Source: Chara braunii
Taxonomy: Eukaryota > Streptophyta > Charophyceae > Charales > Characeae
Assembly (NCBI GenBank): GCA_003427395.1
Contig: BFEA01001013.1
Location: 183,324 to 207,571 of the forward strand
Direction of reading: 5' to 3'
Length of the DNA: 24,248 nt
Below, piece by piece: positions 1-8,659 of the stretch; positions within the stretch are counted from its first letter, which is position 1; each line of letters starts with the position of its first letter. A model generated the notes under the pieces. The model worked only from the letters and a program-made list of their open reading frames with translations. It was not told the origin of the DNA and made no database searches. Made by a program: the position numbers and the translations under genes.

Positions 1-64
1 ACTTGCTGGACTGGACTGGGACTCTCTAGACCCTTCTGCTGACTGTAGGCAGTCGTACCGTCGA

Positions 65-84
65 CTCAGTGCAGTTGCACTGAG
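65..84. other. Perfect 9-bp palindrome with 2-nt spacer
   Basis: CTCAGTGCA at 65-73 is followed by GT and then by its exact reverse complement TGCACTGAG at 76-84. The rest of 1-716 shows no recognisable gene. The only other item is a GGTTCAACTCC word at 297-307 that fits the tRNA B-box consensus but has no clear A box upstream. Function unknown. Confidence 0.6.
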
Positions 85-716
85 GTCCTACCTGTTGACC
101 TTGCCACTTGTCTTCGTCTGAAAACGTGGGAATACCTTAGACTCACCACTTGACCACTTGCCGACCTTCTAGAAGGACTAAAGCTAGGCCTCTGGACTCT
201 ACTTGGACTCCTACCTTACAGGTCTACAGTTCGAATCTCCCTACAACCTACAACCTACGGCGACCTACTTACCATTGGCTATCGTGCAGGTCACGGGTTC
301 AACTCCAGGGAACTGTGCAGGTACTGTACACAGGTAAGCTGAGGTCAAGGGATAGACCCCTGGGATCTGCATCGGCTACTGCCAAAGGTGAAAACTGTTT
401 CAGGATAGTCTACACGATCCTTCTTTGAAGACGACCCTGTGAGCTAGCACTAGTCCTAAGTCCTAATAAGGTCCATCCTCTCTTATCCGAAGCTTCCTCT
501 CCCACCAGCCATTCTAGTCTATATCTATGGCTCCAACACTCAGCGAGCATCTAAGCAACTAAGACTATCAAGAGATGCCCCAAAGGAGTGTTCCCAATTA
601 AACATGTATAATCCACATCTCTCTCAATCCCACATTAGCTTTAGCCAAGTGGTTCGTTAGTCTTTCAATTCTTTTAACCCTCTGCAACCCCCCTTTTCTT
701 ATGGCATAAAATCAAG

Positions 717-1305
717 CCGCCCCAACTTAGGGTTACACCTGACCTGCCTAAGTAAGTGAATAAGGTATGCACAACTAGACTGCCCCAACTTAGGGTTACA
801 CCTGACCTGCCTAAGTAAGTGAATAAGGTATGCACAACTAGACTGCCCCAACTTAGGGGTATGTCCCACTTACATGTCTGAAAACGTATGTCCAGACTGG
901 CCCAACTTAAGGGTATGCGCGACCCAACATAAACCATGAACATAAAGCATAAGACCAGACCGCCCCAACTTAGGGGTATGCCCAACGTCTGCCTAAGTGG
1001 CGACATGCCCCAACTTACGGCTTAGGGTTAAACCGCCCCAACTTAGGGGTATGCCCAACCTGCCTAAACAAATACAAACGACGAATGGTCAGACCGTCCT
1101 GACTTAAGGGTACGTCCATCCTACATACCATCAACGACAAAGGGCATATCGCTAGGCTGCCCCAACTTAGGGGTATGCGTAGCTAGCCTTAACAGTTTAA
1201 GATACATAAGGCAATATGATCAAACCGCCTCAACTTAGGGGTGCGCCTGATCTGTCTAAACAAAGTTACAGGACGTATTGCTAAGCCGCCCCAACTTAGG
1301 AGAGT
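717..1305. repeat. Degenerate minisatellite, about 63-bp period, 11 units
   Basis: The core CCCCAACTTAGGGGTATG recurs with its CCCC (or variant) at about 720, 783, 846, 900, 963, 1008, 1036, 1097, 1160, 1228 and 1289. Most spacings are 61-68 bp; two are shorter (45 and 28). Units 720-782 and 783-845 are identical over all 63 bp, so one duplication is recent, while the remaining units are strongly diverged. A 110-codon minus-strand frame crosses the array only because 63 is a multiple of three; it reads as a monotonous repeat of a PLSWG-type peptide and I do not consider it a gene. Confidence 0.85.
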
Positions 1306-1891
1306 TCAAACAACGATAAATACAAACTTTATAACTTTCTTTGTTCTTAGGCAGATGATAAGACCCCCCGGCTAGACCTTCCCGTCTGAGCCCATCGGAG
1401 AAAATGTGAGTTTTCATCCCAATAGTCCTTCCTCAACCTCGTCATTAACGTGATCGTTACTTCCCACAACAACGCACGCAACTTCCCCCTCTTGGAACTC
1501 TTGAACTAACCCCTTTCTTTCACTTCTGACACTACCATTAGCTTCGCCTCTGTCGAAAACCGATGTTTAACACTTTCCCCCACACTATTCTACCCAAGAG
1601 CGAGCAAGATCCGCTGTCTTCCTCCATCACTCTCTCTGTTCGATAGCTCCGCGCTAGGTACAATCAAGGATGGAGATGTTGGAAAACAAGTCGAGCGCAA
1701 CTACAGATAGGTAGTTTACTCGATCCTTCACGGAGTCAGGCAAGTGAAGGACGGCTATGGGGGTTTTGGGGGCTGCCGAACGCATATCTGCGGTTAGTTT
1801 CAGTAGAAGGCCCGTCATGGGGGAAAGCGGCCCGTCGGTGGTGGTGGGGGTCCAAAACCCGCCCGTCCGGTGGGGCGGAGCGCGGCGGGAT
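1306..1891. other. Unassigned intergenic stretch
   Basis: I see no gene, RNA or repeat that I can name. The plus strand is pyrimidine-rich from about 1330 to 1640 and becomes G-rich from 1750 to 1890, just before the repeat block that follows. Confidence 0.5.
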
Positions 1892-2305
1892 GGTTCCTGC
1901 TCTGAAACCAGTGTAATGGACCTGTCCGGATGGCAGTCCGTCATGACAAAGACGAAGGGCTGAGCAAGACGGAGATGAAGTTGGGGCTGGAAGGGATATC
2001 GCAACTCCAACGCAGACGTACTTCGAAGTGTGCAGCAAAATGAAGAATGAGGCTGAAACAGACTGCAGTTGGGGGGGGGGGGGGAGGGTTCCCGCTCAAA
2101 TACCAGTGTAACGGACCCGTCGGGATGGAGGTCCGTGAGGACAAAAACGAAGGGCTGAGCAGGACGAAGATGAAGTTGGAGCTGGAAGGGATAGCGCAGC
2201 TCAAACGCTGACTCAACACGTACGTACTCTGAAGTGTGCAAAACGAAGAATGAGGCTGAAATAAGTTGCAGCTGGGGTATACCCCCATCTGACTCTGATT
2301 GGATT
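1892..2305. repeat. Tandem repeat of a 195-bp unit, copies A and B
   Basis: Copy A (1892-2086) and copy B (2087 to about 2305) both begin with GGTTCC(T/C)GCTC and share a long block containing GACGAAGGGCTGAGCA and AAGGGATA(T/G)CGCA. Copy A ends in a run of 14 G at about 2071-2084, where B has GGGGTATACCCC (2274-2285), a perfect palindrome, followed by a tail ending GATTGGATTG. Because 195 is divisible by three, a 234-codon minus-strand frame (1654-2358) stays open through both copies and repeats a peptide beginning ELRYPF. A third, more distant copy lies at about 2946-3121. Confidence 0.8.
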
Positions 2306-2504
2306 GTACAGGACTGGTCCTGACAGTGGTACCGAACCGGCTTAGTCTGAAACAACAAGGGTCAAGCCACGGCCTGGTCCCATAGCTCGAATAGGCAAAA
2401 TAGCTTGATATGCCCTCGCTGTAGGCTAGGGGAAATAAAGGCCCGTTGCACATGCGGTCAAAGGTATGCGCACTACCATCCCGCCCTTGATTGACATTAC
2501 GCTG

Positions 2505-2945
2505 ACATTTCTTGTCAACGCCGATTTGAGTACCCCCCCCGGCCCCGCTCGGCCAGTCTCATCCAGCTAGCCACGATGCAGTGTACCGTTGAGTCCTTGC
2601 ACATAGCCGACTTCCCGACCACGGTTGCTACTACACCGGAGGGCTAGGACACGACAGACACAGTTCCCTTCGCCTCGCTGTCTGAGCAGGTACCATCTGC
2701 CACATAGCAGACCGCCGCATCTAGTCGTTCCCCTCTGAGACTTCCGACGCGTCGCGCTATTTGCACAACTCATTGTAGCGCTCAGCTGGCGACTCGCGGT
2801 GACGTTGTGTCATCTCTACTCGATTTGAGCATTTTTCACCCTCGTCAGGAGCGACTTACGAGGCACATAAACGTCCCGCGTCATCTTCTCACTCTGCTCT
2901 TTGATCCTGATCACACCCTCCCCATCATTCCCATTCGCCTGGGGA
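2505..2945. repeat. Segmental duplication, copy 1
   Basis: This block matches 3125-3585 along its length, starting at ACATTTCTTGT and ending at CATTCGCCTGGGGAC. Shared words include ATCCAGCTAGCCACG, GCAGTGTACCG and CTTCCGAC(G/A)CGTCGCGC. Copy 1 lacks about 20 bp that copy 2 has after CTTCCCGACCAC. It lies upstream of the retroelement protease in the plus direction, so it may derive from the gag-pol spacer of the same element; that is inference, because no gag zinc knuckle is visible. Confidence 0.8.
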
Positions 2946-3121
2946 CGGCGATCCTTCAGGACAAAGCCGAAGGGCTGAGCAAGACAAAGATGAAGTTGGA
3001 GCTTGAAGGGATACCGCAACTCCAACATGGACTCAACACGCATACACGCGGAACTGTGCAAAATGAAGAATGAAGCTGAACAAACTGCAGTTGGGGTATA
3101 ACCCCATCTTACTGATTGGAT
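2946..3121. repeat. Third copy (C) of the 195-bp-family unit
   Basis: From about 2952 the sequence follows copies A and B of 1892-2305 (GCCGAAGGGCTGAGCA, AAGATGAAGTTGGAGCTTG, TGAAGAATGAAGCTGAA) and ends with GGGGTATAACCCC and ACTGATTGGATTGG, as copy B does. It sits exactly between the two copies of the segmental duplication. On the minus strand it again reads ELRYPFKLQLHL. Confidence 0.75.
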
Positions 3122-3124
3122 TGG

Positions 3125-3585
3125 ACATTTCTTGTTAGCGTCGATTCGAGTCCCCCCCAGCTCCACTCGGACAGTCCCATCCAGCTAGCCACGGTGCAGT
3201 GTACCGCTGAGGCCTTGCACGTAGCCGGCTTCCCGACCACAGAGTCGTGGTTTGCCCTTTTTGCTACCACACCGGAGGATCCTCAGGACACGACAGACAC
3301 TGTTCCCTTCGCCCCGCCGTCTGTCCAAGTACCGCCTGCCCCATTGCAGATCGCCACATCTAGTCCTTCCCCTCTGAGACTTCCGACACGTCGCGCGATT
3401 CGCACAACTCATTGTAGCACTCAACTGGCGACTCGCGATGACGTTGTGTCATTTCTCCTGGATTTGAGCATTCTTCAGGATTGTCAGGCACGACTCACGG
3501 GACATGTAAACGTCCTGCGCTGTCTTCTCGCTCTGCTCTCTAATCCTCATCACACTCTCCCTGTCATTCCCATTCGCCTAGGGAC
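3125..3585 (+). repeat. Segmental duplication, copy 2 (open on the plus strand)
   Basis: Second copy of the 2505-2945 block, separated by about 620 bp from copy 1. The plus-strand frame 3116-3601 (161 codons) is open through it and reads as a Ser/Pro/Thr-rich peptide. It runs directly into the protease remnant, so the frame could be the spacer ahead of the retropepsin. I see no Cys-rich knuckle and no Gag motif, so I do not call it Gag. Confidence 0.6.
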
Positions 3586-3601
3586 ATCTATGAGGGTGTA
3601 A

Positions 3602-3898
3602 CCCGCTTTATGAGACTCCGACTTGCAGGGAGATTTCGTTCACCCTCGTGTGGTTGAGGAAGCTCGTCTAGCTACCTCCAAGTCTCACTCTCCTATCTCC
3701 ATTATCCTCGACGATAATAAGACACAACGCTTCTTCGACCAGACGGTCCCTGACCCCCCCTTTTTCCTCACACCCCAGCCACTGGATAGTACCCAGGCGC
3801 CTCACCGTTGCCATTCTTCTGCATTCTTCGACGTGCTGGAGACTGGGTACGACTTTATCCTTGACACTCCCTGGTCTCACCAGTCCCATAGCACATAG
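3602..3898 (+). pseudogene. Ty3/gypsy retropepsin (protease) remnant
   Basis: Aspartic protease of an LTR retrotransposon, which would cut the Gag-Pol polyprotein. The reading frame runs through FVHPRVVEEARL, the usual segment right after the catalytic D-S/T-G, and ends with VLETGYDFILDTPW, matching the typical C-terminal block (GYDVILGMPWL in many relatives). The codons at 3614-3622 read Asp-Ser-Asp, so the Gly of the active-site DSG seems lost, and a TGA lies directly before them at 3611-3613. The stop TAG is at 3896-3898. The copy therefore cannot be active. It is followed by about 390 bp of Pro/Asp-rich linker (3900-4290, with frame changes), which includes YLRYDPLSPEVELISLEPDP in one frame. 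Confidence 0.7.
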
Positions 3899-4261
3899 TC
3901 CGAATGGGCGATGGAGACACTAGTTCTCAAAACGAAGTGTGGTCAAATCCATCGAGTCCCCTTTATTGGAACGACGGCGACACCCCTCCTGACCTACCTC
4001 CCATGACCCTCATCCCTCGGGGTCCCACCCAGACATCATGTTCACTACTCGCCAATTTGCTCACTTCGTACGTGAGGACGTTTTGTTCTACTTGGTGAAC
4101 GTCATATATCTTCGCTATGATCCACTCAGCCCAGAGGTTGAGCTCATTTCTTTGGAGCCCGATCCCCCTGACCCTTCCTCCATCTTCACGACTCCCATCT
4201 CGATATCCACCCCTCAGCGTGCGGATACCCCCTCGACGTCCCAGATCCCTACTCACTACCG

Positions 4262-4994
4262 AGTCCACACATATGTCTCGTGCCGATGCAGACGTTGAGG
4301 AACTCACACTGTTCAAGGTCGAATTAGAGCCTGCCGTTCGCGACATGATTCAAGAGTACCGCGACGTTTTTCCCTTGTATTTTCCATATAGTGGGATACC
4401 TTTCGTGTTGAGCATTCTATCCAGCTCGTGCCTGAATAGTGTCCACCATCAGACACCCTGCCAACTCTCGATTCGAGAGGTGACGAAACTCGAGCGTCAG
4501 CTTGAGGAGCTGCTTTTATCGGTTTTTATTAAAAACAAAAACTCTTTGCCTCTGCATTGACTACCGCGGCCTAAAACTTTACACGGTTAAGAACAACTAT
4601 CCCATGCCTCGCTTAGGCAAGCTGTTTGACTGTCTGGCAGGCAGCCGCTTCTTCATGAAGATCGATCTTTGAAGCGGTTACCGCCGGATCCGTGTTGTCG
4701 CAGAGGACCAGTCGAAGACCGCCTTTCGGTCGCTCTTCGGCCACTACAAGTTCACGGTGACGCCATTCGGTCTCACCAACGCACACGCCACCTTCCAAAC
4801 GATGATGAAGGATATCTTCAGCGACATCCTTGAAGAATAAGTTCGCGTATACCTGGATGACATGTTGGTCTACAGTCGTACCTTAGAAGACCACCTCATA
4901 CACGTACTAGATGTCCTACAGTGCTTACGCAAGCATGGCTTCTATGCCAAACTTATCAAGTGCCGCTTTGCCTACCTTTGACTAGGGTCTCTAC
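4262..4994 (+). pseudogene. Ty3/gypsy reverse transcriptase remnant
   Basis: RNA-directed DNA polymerase of the same element. In order: EYRDVFP and PYSGIPF (start of the RT region), KLERQLEELL, then CIDYRGL, NNYPMPR, the first catalytic Asp in KIDL (Asp codon 4664-4666), TPFGLTNAHATFQ, and the catalytic YLDD box (codons 4850-4861) followed by [12 protein letters not shown]. Damage: a frame change near 4420-4450, loss of roughly 20 codons near 4520 where the KADGSLR-type segment should be, TGA at 4670, TAA at 4838, TGA at 4979, and a short deletion with frameshift near 4985. The motif order and spacing are those of Ty3/gypsy rather than copia, whose integrase precedes RT. Confidence 0.9.
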
Positions 4995-5349
4995 ATGGAC
5001 GACGCGAAGATCATTGCTATTGAGGAGTGGCCCGTCCCCACATCCGTCAAGCTGCTTCACAGTTTCCTAGGCCTCACTAGTTACTATAGTAATTTCAACC
5101 CCGAATACGCTAGGTCTTCCTACGTCCTTACCTCCACCCTCCTCCGGAAGAACCCGCCGTGGTTTTGGACACCCCTCTGCGAGGACGGTTGTCGTGCCCT
5201 TAAGAAGGCGGTGACTTGTGCGTTGGTTCTCCGCCTCCCCGATTTTGACCGTCCCTTCACAGTCACCATTGATGCGTCAGATTTTGCAGTTGGAGTTGTA
5301 CTTTCTTAGGTGTTTCCCTCTCCTCCTGATTCACCTTATCCCCATGTCC

Positions 5350-5382
<33 letters not shown>

Positions 5383-5915
5383 TCTCTCTCTCTCTCTCCC
5401 CCCCCCCCCCCCCCCCCCCCCCCCCCACTTCCCCCCCCCCCCTACCCACCGAGCCACTCCAAGCACATACCCACCGAGCAAGTCCAGGCACCTCTTCCTA
5501 CTGCAACTGCTTCTCGATGGACACCTATCCTCCCATCACTTCCCTCCACTTATAGTCCTCCCGTCACATACACCTCGACCATTGCGGAGGATGGGACTGT
5601 CGAGGCTCGTGTTGGGGATTGCCCGATTGCTTTCTACTCCCGTCATCTACTGCCTGCTGAGATAAACTACATTGCGGATGAACGTGAGGTTCTCGAAGTA
5701 GTTTATGCTACCTGACATTGTCGTCATTATCTGCACGAGGCGCCCTTCACGATGCGCACGGATAACTTAATTGTCCAGGCTTTCCTTACAAAGCCTTAAC
5801 TTTCCCCTTGATAGGCACGGGGCATCATTATCCGAGTTCAGTTTCACCACTCAGCCTATCAAGGGTGAAAAGAACTGCGTCGCCGATGCGTTGCCTCGTC
5901 GTCCTGTCACAATCA
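4995..5915 (+). pseudogene. Ty3/gypsy RNase H remnant with proline-rich insertion
   Basis: RNase H removes the RNA strand of the RNA-DNA hybrid during reverse transcription. The segment opens with the RT thumb/connection (FLGLTSYYSNF), then the first RNase H strand with DASDFAVGVVLS (catalytic Asp codon 5271-5273). A TAG at 5307-5309 follows. A stretch of about 260 bp, largely C and CT runs coding for Pro, then interrupts the domain. RNase H resumes at EDGTVEARVGDCPIAFYSRH, with the catalytic Glu in DEREVL (codon 5686-5688), a TGA at 5713 and the third Asp in MRTDN (codon 5761-5763). The tail GEKNCVADALPRRP marks the usual end. All three acidic residues survive, but stops and at least two frame changes make it inactive. 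Confidence 0.85.
5349..5442. repeat. Poly-C / CT low-complexity tract inside RNase H
   Basis: About 30 consecutive C at 5351-5380, a (TC)n run to 5397, about 29 C to 5426, ACTT, then 12 C to 5442. The G-rich minus strand could form G-quadruplexes. Tract length may be unreliable because such runs are hard to sequence and assemble. Confidence 0.9.
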
Positions 5916-5964
5916 GGAACCCATCCATCTTGCTGCCATCTCCGTCACCACTTTTGATCAGTCA

Positions 5965-6390
5965 GTGATTGACGCGTATGGCACCAAGTACGACCACTGC
6001 TCGGATTATCGCGTCATCCACGCGACATTGAGGAGTGGCAAGACCGTTCCTTCATACTCCCTCCGTGAGAACGGTCTAGTGTACTGGCATGGTAAATCTG
6101 GTCAACTAGAACGACGCATTTGTGTTCCCTCCACTGAACAACTTCGTGTGCCGGTCGTAGCACAGTTCCATGACTAGGCAGTTGCTGGTCATATGGGCTT
6201 CCACAAGACGTTGGCTCGTGTTTGCAGCCTATACGTTTGGCCGAAGTCCAAGGACTATGTCAAAGCCTACGTCCCAGAATGTCCTACCAGCCAGGAGGTG
6301 AACAGTGCGAACCACCTTCGATATGGTTTCATTCAGCCCTACCCATACCCGAGGGTGGTTGACAGTCCATTTCGATGGGCTTTGTGTGTG
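5965..6390 (+). pseudogene. Ty3/gypsy integrase N-terminus (HHCC zinc domain, first core Asp)
   Basis: N-terminal half of the integrase, which inserts the cDNA into the host genome. The approach (LVYWHGKSGQLERRICVP) is followed by the zinc-binding segment: His codons at 6169-6171 and 6190-6192 (GHMGFHKTLARV) and Cys at 6280-6282. The fourth ligand at 6289-6291 is Ser (CPTSQ), so zinc binding is probably lost. A TAG sits at 6175-6177. After a frame change near 6350 the sequence reads RGWLTVHFDGL, equivalent to the conserved W-x-S-x-x-x-D-F that carries the first Asp of the DDE triad (6374-6376). Recognisable integrase stops at about 6390; the remaining core is absent. Confidence 0.8.
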
Positions 6391-6755
6391 GGTGCGCAGG
6401 TTAAAGGCGCACGTGTTCTCTCTTTTTGTTGATGATTGTAAAAGTCGGCGTGGTTGTTGGCCAAAATTTTTATTTTTTATTAAACTACGACTAAAAGGAT
6501 GTGCCTGTTGACTGGTGCATTTTACCGCGACATGTGCGCACGTGCGGAGGGCTACATCGATAGTGGTACTCTGTGTGATGAGTGGAAAGGAACATAAGGG
6601 TAGAAGGGTCGAAATGAGCGTCTGCGGGGTAGGCGCGGGGCGTGACGACCGTGGGCTTAGTTTATACACCGAGGTGTGGCTGTGGAACGTTTTAGTACAC
6701 CCGCTCGCCCCGTGGCACCCGCTTATATAGGTTATCGCGAGTGCTAAAACCAGCC

Positions 6756-6820
6756 TTGGGCCTAGCACAATTGGTTACAGTGTCGAACTTTCGATAAAGA
6801 GATTCGAGGATCGAGGCCAG
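6756..6820 (+). ncRNA. tRNA-like sequence (possible SINE head), degenerate
   Basis: TAGCACAATTGG at 6763-6774 fits the pol III A-box consensus TRGCNNARYNGG. The D-stem GCAC/GTGT pairs around it. About 38 bp downstream GATTCGAGGAT (6801-6811) resembles a B box (GGTTCGANNCC) with three mismatches. Acceptor and T stems do not pair convincingly, so it is not a functional tRNA. A TATATA lies upstream at about 6724. A decayed tRNA gene or a tRNA-derived SINE are the two simple readings. Confidence 0.4.
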
Positions 6821-7019
6821 CAGGGGACGACAACAGGGAGTAGTGGAGCAGCGTGAAGGGAGCAAGGGGTTGAGGTCTGGACGGAGCTATGCCGTTTGTT
6901 TTTGTCGGCCGCGGGGCCGAAGAGGCGGTACTAGCAGCCCCTCTCCCGCCTCGTCTTTTTGCTTTAAGATTTTATTTTTGTAATTATTATTTAGTCTATA
7001 TTTAATTATTGCTCTTATT

Positions 7020-8513
7020 ATTATTTTTATTGGCTTGTCTACTTTGAGTCGGGGGGCGACATCGATCTTAGAGACCATTGACGTGACCGCAGATTTGGCC
7101 TAGTTAGTGTGAGCTTTGACTATGAAGCTGCGTATCGAAGTCTGAACGGCGGCCCTTGTTTGGCGTGGGGTGTCAGCCGACATGGGTTGTCGTGGCCGGC
7201 ATTGTTGCGGGGAGCGATTGAAATGCTCGACGGGTGGCCGCCTGGCAGTCGAGGACCTTCGGTAGGCGCCTTTTGGCGGGCCCGTTTGGGCCCCTGTGTG
7301 TTCTGATTTTGGTAGAATTCCTCTGTCCTGCCCACCTTGAAGTACGGACCTAGAGGTTCAACGTGCGTGCGAAGACGATGGGCGATTAACCCACGAGGCG
7401 GAAAAAAACTATGGAAGGAACCATCTGCGGGTGCCCTGTCTGCCGCCCGCAATTCGTTGTGAGAGGTTTGAATTGTAAGCATGCCCCTTTGGATCCGAAA
7501 AGGTGATGAGCCTTGTCTGGGCGCAGTGGGACATGCGTGTGAGGACGGATGCCATGGGTCTGCATCGGCTGAACGCATGGAACCCGCCCCCGCTTTGCTC
7601 ACAAAGTTCTCATTTGTGAATATTTGCTACTACTATCAAAATCTACATCGGTGCCCGCCTCACTTGATTCATGCGGTAGGCTATGCATCAGACCCGACGC
7701 CCTCACACTCATCACAAGTGTTGGGCTCACTACGACGACTTAGTATAAGCTGTGCTGGGCAAGTCAACACTATTAGTTTTGAGGGCCGACTATTTCGGCA
7801 GGTGAGTTGGTAGGCACTCCTCAACGGATTTCGACTTCCATTACCATCGTCCTGCTGTCTGTATTAGCGCACAGGCTGGTACCGAGCGGCAACGGTGCGA
7901 GGAACGGTGGAGAGAAGTGTCACGGGAAGGACTAGCTGCTACAGGGAGTAACGTTGGTGGAAACTATCGGGAGCCTCGTTAGCAAAGGCGGAGGCAGGAG
8001 GGTGTAGAGATGAGCTGAGTGAACCTGACAAGGTTTCGCGCCAGGGTACATTCAGAAAAAGGGGCAGTAGAAAACAACGATGGCGGAGGTGAGTAAGAGC
8101 TAGGCGGAGCATAGATGGTATTGTGGTTTCGATTCTTAATGGAATCGGCCAAAATAAAAGTCCACTTGGGGGTTGTAGCCTCGAGGAATTTGAATCTGAG
8201 GTTAGTTTTAGTGATATGTTACTAGGATTAAAGTTTGAAAGAAAAAAAGTTGCGTGATATAGTCAGAGGGGAGGCATGAGAAGATGGAGGAAACGACGGC
8301 GGGAATGGGTTGTCTCACCCATTTCTATGTGGAATCAGGGAGGGAAAGATGCTTAGTCCAAGTTTTTCAGCCTTGTGAATTTGATGGCCAGGTCATATAT
8401 TGAGTTGAGCAGGCGGTTTTTGGTGGTAGAAGAGCATGGGGTGCGTGGAGGTAGCGTGTAGGAAGACCTGATAAGGGCGGGAAGCTAGACTTTCGCTCGA
8501 TTCCTAGTGGAAA
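7020..8513. other. Unassigned non-coding stretch within the insertion
   Basis: No coding region, RNA or complete repeat is recognised. Positions 7040-7095 (TTGAGTCGG... CTTAGAGACCATTGACGTGACC) show weak similarity to 12798-12840 (TTGAGTGTCG... CCTAGAGACCACTAAGGACGACGTGA). This could be the trace of two related terminal regions. Open frames here begin with alternative codons and show no protein-like pattern. Confidence 0.4.
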
Positions 8514-8659
8514 CGAGCGCTACGAAGTAGTAGAATGGGGGTTTAGAATGTTGCGAAAGGAGATAGGACGTTGGTGAAAGGGTAATCGAGCACTACGAAG
8601 TAGTAGAATGGGGGTTTAGAATGTTGCGAGAGGAGATAGGACGTTGGTGAAAGGGTAAT
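8514..8659. repeat. Perfectly phased 73-bp tandem duplication
   Basis: Units 8514-8586 and 8587-8659 differ at only two positions by my reading. Each begins CGAGC(G/A)CTACGAAGTAG and ends GGTGAAAGGGTAAT. The start of each unit contains the small palindrome CTAC-GAA-GTAG. The surrounding 7900-8740 is purine-rich on the plus strand. Confidence 0.9.

Noticed and set aside
297-307. Perfect tRNA B-box word GGTTCAACTCC
   Set aside because: No A box at the required distance and no paired T stem, so a tRNA gene is not supported.
674-1006. 110-codon minus-strand frame over the minisatellite
   Set aside because: It stays open only because the repeat period is a multiple of three; the peptide is a monotonous PLSWG repeat.
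5263-5481. Minus-strand frame rich in Gly and Arg/Glu
   Set aside because: It is the complement of the poly-C and CT tracts inside RNase H.
7120-7602. 160-codon minus-strand frame in GC-rich DNA
   Set aside because: GC-rich DNA yields long chance frames; no family motif and no supporting neighbour.
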